From assembly GCA_051005735.1 (NCBI GenBank), contig JBPCJB010000185.1:1-11058 (forward strand): a stretch of DNA of 11,058 nucleotides, given 5' to 3'. Both the position numbers and the translations under genes were made by a program. Below the pieces are notes generated by a model. That model did not search any database and was not told the DNA's origin. It saw nothing but the letters and a program-made list of their open reading frames with translations. Positions 5,511 to 10,801 of this stretch are shown here, piece after piece. Every line of letters begins with the position of its first letter. The stretch's first letter is position 1. Source of the DNA: Gaiellasilicea sp051005735. GTDB taxonomy: Bacteria; Actinomycetota; Thermoleophilia; Gaiellales; Gaiellaceae.

Positions 5511-6347
5511 TCAGAAGACGAAAAGCTCGACGCCGCCGCTCACGTTCAGCTCGATCCCGGTGATGTAGCTCGCGAGATCGGAGCAGAGGAAGCAGATCGC
5601 GTTCGCGATGTCCTCCGGCTCACCTGGTCGCTTCAGCACCGTCCGGTTGACGATCCGCTCGTTCATCGCCGGGTTGGCGAAGTTGAACGCCTCGGTTCCG
5701 ATTACGCCGGGGACGATCGCGTTGCACGTGATCCCGTGTCGTCCGCCTTCCATCGCGAGGGTGCGCGTGAGGCCGAGGATGCCCGCTTTCGTCGTCGAAT
5801 AGCTCGCCTGGCCGAAGCCGCCGAGGGTGCCCGCCACCGAGGCCATGTTCACGATCCGGCCGAAGCCGCGCTCCCTCATGTGCGGCCACACCGCCTGGGC
5901 GCAGTTGAAGCCTCCGGAGAGGTTGACGCGAAGGTCGCGCTCCCAGAGCTCGGGGCTCTGATCGGCGAACTGCGCGGCGTGGTCGAGTGTGCCCGCGTTG
6001 TTGATCAGGATGTCGACCGAGCCGAACTCGGAGACGACTCGGGCGACGGTCTCCTTGACCTGGTCACGGTCGGTCACGTCGCACTTGATCGCAGCCGAGC
6101 GTTGGCCCAGCTCCAGGATCTCCCGGGCCGTCGCCTCGGTGTAGACGATCCCCTGCGCCTTCGCGACCTGCGCGAGCGGGCCGTAGCGCTCGGCCATCTC
6201 GCTCGACTCGTCGGACTCGACCTGAATGCCGGCGATCACGACATCGGCGCCCGCGCGGGCGAGCGCGAGCGCGTCGGCGCGACCGAGCCCGCGCAAGCCG
6301 CCGGTGACGAGAGCGACGCGGCCGGAGAGGTCGATCTCGAGTGCCAC
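5511..6347 (-). CDS. Short-chain dehydrogenase/reductase (classical SDR)
   Basis: 278 residues with a Rossmann fold. The cofactor motif is TGGLRGLG at 15-22, then CDVTD (89-93) and NNAG at 116-119. The catalytic set is Asn142 (RVNLSG), Ser170 (VNMASVAG), Tyr183 and Lys187 (YSTTK). The adenine-binding strand ends VVIAGIQ rather than with a clear Asp or Arg, so NAD versus NADP is uncertain. Compared with a 250-residue SDR it has roughly 25-30 extra residues (about 43-80) between the second and third strands, which recalls carveol-dehydrogenase/mycofactocin-type SDRs; this is inference. It oxidises or reduces an unknown alcohol/ketone in the cytoplasm. The GTG start at 6347 is backed by TAGGAT six bases upstream, though AGGAT could also act as a weak ribosome site. 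Divergent from the winged-helix gene with only 30 bases between. Confidence 0.9.
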   Translation of the reverse strand: MALEIDLSGRVALVTGGLRGLGRADALALARAGADVVIAGIQVESDESSEMAERYGPLAQVAKAQGIVYTEATAREILELGQRSAAIKCDVTDRDQVKETVARVVSEFGSVDILINNAGTLDHAAQFADQSPELWERDLRVNLSGGFNCAQAVWPHMRERGFGRIVNMASVAGTLGGFGQASYSTTKAGILGLTRTLAMEGGRHGITCNAIVPGVIGTEAFNFANPAMNERIVNRTVLKRPGEPEDIANAICFLCSDLASYITGIELNVSGGVELFVF

Positions 6348-6353
6348 GGCGCG

Positions 6354-6363
6354 ATCCTACGCT
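6354..6363. promoter_or_regulatory. Overlapping divergent -10 elements (SDR and winged-helix genes)
   Basis: Minus-strand TAGGAT (6359-6354) lies six bases before the SDR GTG. Plus-strand TACGCT (6358-6363) lies 14 bases before GTG 6378 and would give an eight-base leader carrying AGAAGGG. The two hexamers share the TA at 6358-6359, so polymerase could not occupy both. Based on hexamer matches only. Confidence 0.35.
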
Positions 6364-6377
6364 GGTAGAAGGGATTC

Positions 6378-7553
6378 GTGCATCGGATCGACGCGGACGA
6401 GCGGAGAGCGCGGCTCGTGCGCCGTCACCGGCTGGCCGCGCCCGAGCGCGCGGACGACGCGCTCGATGTGGCCCGCTCGCTCGTCGTTCTCCACTCGACT
6501 GACGCCGTCACGGTCTTTCTCTCGATCGCGGCGCGAACGACGGCAGTCGGGCCTGCCGACATCGAGCACGCCTTCTACGACGATCGCACGCTCGTCCGCT
6601 TGCACGGGATGCGAAGGACGCTCTTCGCGGTCCCGCGCGAGCTCGTGCCGGTCGTCTTCGCCGCCTGCACGCGGACGATCGTCGCGCGCGAGCGCCGCCG
6701 GCTCGAGGGAATGCTCGTCGCGAGCGGCGTTTCCACTCGGCCCGCGGCCTGGCTCGCGCGAGCCTCGAAAGCTGCGCTCCAAGCGCTCGACGAGCGCGCT
6801 CCCGCCACGACGAGCGAGGTGGCGGCCTCGGTTCCGATGCTCGCCAAGAAGCTTCGGATCGGCGCCGGGACGAGATTCGAGGCGACCCAGAGCGTGGCCG
6901 CGCGGCTTCTGCCGCAACTGGCGATGGAGGGGAAGCTCATGCGCGCTCGCCCGCGCGGCACCTGGATCAGCGGCCAGTACCGCTGGACGCCGACAGCAGC
7001 CTGGCTCGGCGAGGAGATCGCTTCGATCGAGCCCGAGCGGGCGCAGGCTGAGCTCCTACGGCGCTGGCTGGAGTCCTTCGGGCCCGGCACCGAGGCGGAC
7101 ATCCGTTGGTGGACGGGCTGGACTGCCCGCGAGGCGCGGACGGCGCTCGCCGCGGTGCCGCACGCCGAGGTCGATCTCGGCGGCTCCAGCGGCTATGTCC
7201 TCGCCAGCGATCTCGAAGGCGCCACGGCGCCGGAGCCGGCCGCGGCGCTCCTCCCCACCCTCGATCCGACGACGATGGGCTGGAAGGAGCGGGACTGGTA
7301 TCTCGGCCCACACTCCTCGCTGCTCTTCGACACGAACGGCAACGCTGGGCCGACCGTCTGGTGGGACGGACGCGTCGTCGGCGGCTGGTCGCAGCGACGC
7401 GACGGAGAACTCGTCTTCCGCCTGCTCGAGGACGTCGGCGCCGATGCCGTCCGCGCCGTGGAGTCGGAGGCGGAGCGGCTGGAAGACTGGCTCGGCGAGG
7501 TGCGTTTCTCGCCCGGCTTCCTGCCGCCGTTCCAGCGCGAGCTCTCCGCTTAA
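6378..7553 (+). CDS. Winged-helix DNA-binding domain protein (HTH_42, AlkZ/YcaQ-related)
   Basis: 391 residues matching the layout of HTH_42 (PF06224) proteins: tandem winged helices with features such as RLHGMRRTLFAVP at 74-86, an internal HTH-like region around TSEVAASVPML, and a C-terminal part with WWDGRVVGGWSQRRDGELV. The family includes the DNA glycosylases AlkZ and YcaQ, which remove alkylated or cross-linked bases. AlkZ uses a Gln-x-Gln motif; here the equivalent stretch appears to be LHSTDAVTVFLS (38-49), so the glutamines are replaced by His-Ser-Thr. The protein may therefore be a diverged glycosylase or only a DNA-binding relative. The GTG start at 6378 has AGAAGGG close upstream; no better start precedes it within the 30-base gap. 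Its TAA overlaps the stop of the dehydrogenase on the other strand within TTAA (7550-7553). Confidence 0.82.
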   Translation: MHRIDADERRARLVRRHRLAAPERADDALDVARSLVVLHSTDAVTVFLSIAARTTAVGPADIEHAFYDDRTLVRLHGMRRTLFAVPRELVPVVFAACTRTIVARERRRLEGMLVASGVSTRPAAWLARASKAALQALDERAPATTSEVAASVPMLAKKLRIGAGTRFEATQSVAARLLPQLAMEGKLMRARPRGTWISGQYRWTPTAAWLGEEIASIEPERAQAELLRRWLESFGPGTEADIRWWTGWTAREARTALAAVPHAEVDLGGSSGYVLASDLEGATAPEPAAALLPTLDPTTMGWKERDWYLGPHSSLLFDTNGNAGPTVWWDGRVVGGWSQRRDGELVFRLLEDVGADAVRAVESEAERLEDWLGEVRFSPGFLPPFQRELSA

Positions 7554-8725
7554 CCTTTCGGCAGGAAGATCTCCTTCGCGATCACGAGGCGCTGGATCTG
7601 CGAAGTGCCCTCGTAGATCTGGAAGAGCTTGGCGTCGCGCATCAGCTTCTCTACCGGGTACTCCTTCATGTAGCCGTAGCCGCCGAAGACCTGAACCGCG
7701 TCCGTCGTGACCTTCATCGCCGTGTCGGCCGAGAAGCGCTTCGCGAACGAAGACTGGAGGGTCGCCCGCTCGCCGCGATCGTGCAGCCAGGCCGCCTGCC
7801 AGCAGAGCAGCCGCGCCGCTTCGATCTCGGTCGCCATGTCCGCGATCATGAAGTTGACGCCCTGGTGCATCGCGATCGGGACGTCGAAGGTGACGCGCTC
7901 GTTCGCGTACTCGACGGCGTACTCGAAGGCCGCCTGCGCGACCCCGACAGCGCCGGCGGCCGTCCCTGGCCGGGTGAAATCGAGCGTCTGCATCGCGATC
8001 TTGAAGCCCTCGCCCTCCTCCCCGATCCGGTTCGCGGCCGGCACGACTACGTCGGTGAGCGCGAACGCGGAGGTGTCGGTCGAACGCTGGCCCATCTTGT
8101 CGAGGTGCTTCTCGAGCTCGACGCCCGGGGTGTCCATCGAGACGACGAAGGCGGAGATCCCCTTGTGCCCCTTGTCGGGATCCGTCTTCGCGAAGATCAC
8201 GGTCCAGGCCGCATGGCCCGCGTTCGTGATGAAGGTCTTCGAGCCGTTCAGGACGTACTCGTCGCCTCGGCGCTGCGCCGTGGTCTTCAGCTTGACGACG
8301 TCGGAGCCCGCCTCCGGCTCGGAGAGGCCGAACGAGCAGAGGAGCGGCTCGTCGAGGAGCGGCGGCAGCCACGTGGCCTGCTGCTCCTCGCTCCCCGTGA
8401 TGATCACAGGGCCGGCGCCGAGTCCGTTGGCGCCGATCGAGGTGCCGATCCCCGAGCAGCCCCAGTTCAGCTCCTCGCCGACGAGGATCCCCTCGAAGGT
8501 CGAGAGTCCGAGCCCGCCGAGCGACTCCGGCACATGCAGGTTCATGAGGCCGAGCTCATGGGCCTTCGCGACGAGGTCGGCCGGGTGGGTCTGGTGCTCG
8601 TCGTACTCGGCCGCCTTCGGCCGGATCTCCTTCGCGGCGAACTCGCGCGCGAGCTCGCGCAGCGAGCGCTGCTCGTCGGTGAGGGCGAACGAAACGCCCG
8701 TGCCGACCGATTCAACCGTGGCCAT
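7550..8725 (-). CDS. Acyl-CoA dehydrogenase, MCAD/SCAD-like
   Basis: 391 residues, complete. It catalyses the first, FAD-dependent step of acyl-CoA beta-oxidation, feeding electron-transfer flavoprotein. Motifs are LTDEQRSLRELAREFA (15-30), SEPEAGSD at 135-142, TNAG at 167-170, DKMGQRSTDTSAF, EYANERVTFDVPIAMHQG, GGYGYMKEYPVEKLMRDAK, and the catalytic-base segment IYEGTSQIQR, with Glu372 in the MCAD position. The sequence is closer to the classical medium/short-chain enzymes than the dehydrogenase at 4107-5273. The ATG at 8725 has AGGAG five bases upstream. A palindrome of FadR/TetR type overlaps the promoter, so repression relieved by acyl-CoA is likely. The 3' end is convergent with the winged-helix gene, with overlapping stop codons. 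Exact substrate unknown. Confidence 0.95.
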   Translation of the reverse strand: MATVESVGTGVSFALTDEQRSLRELAREFAAKEIRPKAAEYDEHQTHPADLVAKAHELGLMNLHVPESLGGLGLSTFEGILVGEELNWGCSGIGTSIGANGLGAGPVIITGSEEQQATWLPPLLDEPLLCSFGLSEPEAGSDVVKLKTTAQRRGDEYVLNGSKTFITNAGHAAWTVIFAKTDPDKGHKGISAFVVSMDTPGVELEKHLDKMGQRSTDTSAFALTDVVVPAANRIGEEGEGFKIAMQTLDFTRPGTAAGAVGVAQAAFEYAVEYANERVTFDVPIAMHQGVNFMIADMATEIEAARLLCWQAAWLHDRGERATLQSSFAKRFSADTAMKVTTDAVQVFGGYGYMKEYPVEKLMRDAKLFQIYEGTSQIQRLVIAKEIFLPKG

Positions 8726-8730
8726 TAGCT

Positions 8731-8759
8731 CTCCTACGTTTGATTGAACAGTCAGTCAA
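8731..8759 (-). promoter_or_regulatory. Promoter/ribosome site of the dehydrogenase at 8725
   Basis: On the minus strand TTGACT (8759-8754) is a good -35, followed by 17 bases and TAGGAG (8736-8731), five bases before the ATG. TAGGAG may be a poor -10 giving a leaderless mRNA, or its AGGAG may be the ribosome site with the -10 further upstream (for example TTCAAT). The sequence cannot decide. Confidence 0.45.
8740..8759. promoter_or_regulatory. TetR/FadR-type operator palindrome
   Basis: TTGATTGAACAGTCAGTCAA has the form TTGAnTGA-N4-TCAnTCAA, with seven matched bases in each half. Bacillus FadR sites (TGAATGA-N4-TCATTCA) and related fatty-acid TetR regulators have the same TGAnTGA-N4-TCAnTCA geometry; those proteins leave DNA when acyl-CoA binds. 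It overlaps the -35 and spacer of the acyl-CoA dehydrogenase promoter, the expected place for a repressor. It may also affect the SnoaL-like gene, whose -10 starts 41 bases away. The regulator gene is not in this window. Confidence 0.6.
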
Positions 8760-8800
8760 GAGGGTACCGTCCTCCCTCCAGACCGTCAACAGCAGGTCGT

Positions 8801-8806
8801 TATGCT
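8801..8806 (+). promoter_or_regulatory. -10 element for the SnoaL-like gene (leaderless)
   Basis: TATGCT is followed by seven bases and ATG at 8814. The ATG at 8802 lies inside this hexamer, so 8814 is the better start. No clear -35 at the normal distance. Confidence 0.5.
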
Positions 8807-8813
8807 CGCTCGG

Positions 8814-9206
8814 ATGACGATCGCCGTGCAGGAGTGGCTCGATCGCTATCGACATGCCTGGGAAACCGCCAACGCAGACGCCGTCGTCGAATTGTTCACC
8901 GACGACGCCTCCTATCGCTCGAGCATCTTCGCCGAGGCACATGTGGGTCGCGACGCGATCCGCGCCTACTGGAAGCGAGCCACTGCGACCCAGAAGGCCG
9001 TCGTCGTGCAGATCGGCCGGCCGTTCGTCGACGCCGATCGAGTCGCCGCGGAGTGGTGGACGACGATGGAGGACGAGGGCGAGGAGGTCACGTTGCCAGG
9101 ATGCCTCCTGCTGAGGTTCGATGCGAACGGCCGCTGCCGCGAGCTGCGCGAGTACTGGCAGGTCGAGCAGGCACGACTCGCTCCGCCGGACGACTGGGGA
9201 ACGTAG
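8814..9206 (+). CDS. SnoaL-like / NTF2-fold protein
   Basis: 130 residues. It begins with a helix (VQEWLDRYRHAWETANADAV) and continues VELFTDDASYRSSIF, GRDAIRAYW, VDADRVAAEWW and a final strand RELREYWQVEQ. This order is the cone-shaped NTF2/SnoaL-like fold seen in small cytoplasmic proteins, ranging from ketosteroid isomerase-like enzymes to ligand-binding proteins without known activity. An Asp/His catalytic pair of the isomerases is not obvious, so no reaction is assigned. The ATG at 8814 is preferred over 8802 because of the TANNNT seven bases upstream and because the first helix follows directly. Divergent from the acyl-CoA dehydrogenase gene, and convergent with the GH3 gene after a 15-base gap. 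Confidence 0.82.
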   Translation: MTIAVQEWLDRYRHAWETANADAVVELFTDDASYRSSIFAEAHVGRDAIRAYWKRATATQKAVVVQIGRPFVDADRVAAEWWTTMEDEGEEVTLPGCLLLRFDANGRCRELREYWQVEQARLAPPDDWGT

Positions 9207-9221
9207 GGGATACCCGAACGG

Positions 9222-10103
9222 TCAGCGTGCTCCGAGCGAGCGCCGATAGCGCGCCACCCTGACGAGCTTGGCGTCGAGCACGCCCGTGCGTGCGAGCGGG
9301 ATGAGCGCCTCTGCCATCCGCTCCGCGTCGCGCGCGCTCGTCGTCAACACGAGGTCGGCGCCGGCCTCGATCGCGAGGCGCGCCCAGTAGGGCGCGTACG
9401 GGCTGCCGAGGATCCCCAGCGAGTCGGTGATCGCGACTCCGCGAAAGCCGAGGCTCCGGAGCAACCGGTAGGTCGCGGGCTCGAGCGAGGCGCGACGCAG
9501 CCCGAGCCGCGGATAGATCGCGTGCGAGACCATCACGCACGGCACGCCGGCCCGCACCGCAGCGCGAAACGGGGCGAGATCCTGTGCCCGGAGGACGCCG
9601 TAGACGCGAGCCTCGTCGGTCGACTTCGGCGTCGAGCCGAGGCCCGGAAAGTGCTTTACGCACGCCGCCTTGCCGAGTCCCCGGGCGAACGCGACTCCGT
9701 ACTCCGGCCGCGCGAACTGGCGGGAGCCGAGCGGCCCGTCCGGGAGATCGAGCACCGGCGCGAAGTCGGCATGGACACCCGCCCGGCGAAGCGCGGCTGC
9801 CGTCTCCCGGCCGGCGGCGAATGCCTCGGCGGAGCTGCGGTAGCTCGACGCGGCTCCGAAGGGGGCGATCCTCGCGAACGTCTTCACGAGGCCGCCCTCC
9901 TGATCGGCGAAGACGAGCGAGCCTCGTGGACGCGGCTCGGCCGTCGTCCACCGCCGCACGAGCACGCCGGCGAATCCTGCCGGGGCGGGCATTCCCGCGA
10001 CCACGACCGCGTGCGCCTTCTCCCGCGGGGTCATCGCGTCCACCTCGGCCTCGACCGATCCGGAAAGCAGGAGCGCGGGCGCCGATGTGACCGCCGCGAT
10101 CAC
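9222..10103 (-). CDS. Glycoside hydrolase family 3 N-terminal domain protein (NagZ-like, diverged)
   Basis: 293 residues, TIM-barrel type. Recognised motifs are DQEGG at 67-71, DFAPVLDLP (113-121), GSRQFARPE (126-134), CVKHFPGLGST (148-158), SHAIYP (193-198) and AITDSLG (224-231), where Asp227 matches the GH3 nucleophile. NagZ enzymes release N-acetylglucosamine from peptidoglycan fragments. NagZ normally has KHFPGHGDT-x-x-DSH, whose Asp-His pair is the acid/base; here the loop reads GLGSTPKSTDE without that His. The stretch between GVLVR (46-50) and DQEGG is also short, so one barrel helix seems reduced. Enzyme activity and substrate are therefore open. The GTG at 10103 overlaps the AlkB stop as GTGA, implying translational coupling. 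An ATG at residue 24 is a possible alternative start. No clear signal peptide. Confidence 0.85.
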   Translation of the reverse strand: MIAAVTSAPALLLSGSVEAEVDAMTPREKAHAVVVAGMPAPAGFAGVLVRRWTTAEPRPRGSLVFADQEGGLVKTFARIAPFGAASSYRSSAEAFAAGRETAAALRRAGVHADFAPVLDLPDGPLGSRQFARPEYGVAFARGLGKAACVKHFPGLGSTPKSTDEARVYGVLRAQDLAPFRAAVRAGVPCVMVSHAIYPRLGLRRASLEPATYRLLRSLGFRGVAITDSLGILGSPYAPYWARLAIEAGADLVLTTSARDAERMAEALIPLARTGVLDAKLVRVARYRRSLGAR

Positions 10104-10642
10104 GCGACGAGGTTGCGGAACGTGATGGAGTAGCGGAGCTCCTTCGCGGGCGGGATCGAGTGCTGCCAGTCGGTGCGCGCCTCGCCGGCGAGGACGTACG
10201 CCGAACGCGGCGCGGCTTCGGTCGACCACGTCTCCCAGTCGCGCACGCGGCCGCGCCGGAAGCGAAGCCGAGCGGCGCCGAGGAGCGAGATCCCGACGAT
10301 CCGGTCGAACGGCGGAGAGTCGCGGTGCCAGCCGATCGTGGCGCCTTCGGGATAGCGCTGGACGAGCGCCTGCACGAGCCCGTCGGGCTCCACGCCGGCC
10401 AACGCCGCCGCCTTCTCGCGGAGCGGCAGGAGGAGCGAGGGCAGCGGCTCGCCGGGCGTGAGCCGCCGAGTCTCGTACCCGTACCGGAATCCGAAGTGCG
10501 CCGCCGTGCGCAGCGAGGTCCGGCCGCGGATCACGACCGGAGAGAAATCGAGCGCGTCGAACCCGTCGAGCAGACGCTGCTCCTCGGCCTCGTCGATCAG
10601 CTCCGGCTGGTGAACGAGACCGCTCGGCGGTTCCTCTCCCAC
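10100..10642 (-). CDS. AlkB-like Fe(II)/2-oxoglutarate-dependent dioxygenase
   Basis: 180 residues from GTG 10642. AlkB-family enzymes use iron and 2-oxoglutarate to remove alkyl groups from nucleic acids (or, in some members, modify RNA or protein). The iron ligands are visible: His106 and Asp108 in WHRDSPPFD, and His161 in DWQHSIPP. The 2-oxoglutarate-binding end RYSITFRN (170-177) fits the Rx(N)xTxR signature with Ser for Asn. ISLLGAARLRFRR and SAYVLAGEARTDW also match. The frame stays open for over 100 more residues upstream, but that part is antisense to the divergent gene and crosses its promoter and palindromes. GTG 10642 is the first sensible start, with a weak CACACT six bases upstream. 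It is coupled to the GH3 gene by GTGA, and a palindrome at 10674 probably regulates it. Confidence 0.87.
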   Translation of the reverse strand: MGEEPPSGLVHQPELIDEAEEQRLLDGFDALDFSPVVIRGRTSLRTAAHFGFRYGYETRRLTPGEPLPSLLLPLREKAAALAGVEPDGLVQALVQRYPEGATIGWHRDSPPFDRIVGISLLGAARLRFRRGRVRDWETWSTEAAPRSAYVLAGEARTDWQHSIPPAKELRYSITFRNLVA

Positions 10643-10648
10643 AAGCGC

Positions 10649-10654
10649 AGTGTG
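10649..10654 (-). promoter_or_regulatory. Weak -10 candidate for the AlkB gene
   Basis: CACACT on the minus strand (five of six positions of TACACT, the hexamer used before the VanW gene) lies six bases before GTG 10642. The spacing agrees with the other leaderless starts, but the first T is missing. Confidence 0.25.
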
Positions 10655-10673
10655 CCCGCCCGGAGACGGAGCG

Positions 10674-10694
10674 CTTGTGTTGCTGAAACACAAG
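10674..10694. promoter_or_regulatory. Palindromic operator A
   Basis: CTTGTGTT (10674-10681), five bases, AACACAAG (10687-10694): a perfect 8+8 inverted repeat, with further outer pairs G-C and C-G at 10671/10697 and 10672/10696. It is identical in both arms to operator B, with a different central five bases, which points to a dimeric protein contacting the arms. It lies 31 bases before the AlkB start. A half site, CACAAGCG, occurs at 10640. Confidence 0.6.
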
Positions 10695-10755
10695 TGCTTC
10701 TCGGCCGGCGGACGAACCGCCTGGTTGAGCCAAACCCAGGGCAAGAGAAGACGAG

Positions 10756-10776
10756 CTTGTGTTGTTCCAACACAAG
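10756..10776. promoter_or_regulatory. Palindromic operator B
   Basis: CTTGTGTT (10756-10763), GTTCC, AACACAAG (10769-10776), extended by G-C at 10755/10777 to nine pairs. Centre-to-centre distance to operator A is 82 bases. It covers the expected -35 of the promoter whose -10 is at 10789, so binding would most simply repress the acyl-CoA dehydrogenase gene. No known regulator is matched with confidence. Confidence 0.6.
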
Positions 10777-10788
10777 CGTTGGTTTCTC

Positions 10789-10794
10789 TACGAT
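10789..10794 (+). promoter_or_regulatory. -10 element for the dehydrogenase at 10802 (leaderless)
   Basis: TACGAT is followed by seven bases and ATG 10802. An in-frame ATG at 10793 lies within the hexamer, so 10802 is preferred. Confidence 0.5.
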
Positions 10795-10801
10795 GCGCGA
10801 G

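Noticed and set aside
6226..7710. 494-codon open frame on +
   Set aside because: Ser/Arg-rich frame image crossing the SDR start, promoter region and winged-helix gene; no domain.
7106..8728. 540-codon open frame on + across the winged-helix end and the whole dehydrogenase
   Set aside because: Arg/Leu/Asp-rich translation without motifs; it is the antisense or shifted image of two well-supported genes, a known effect of high GC.
10674..10776. Rex (redox) operators
   Set aside because: Rex sites have TTGTG and CACAA eight bases apart with AA/TT inside; both copies here have nine bases and TT/AA, so the match is not convincing.
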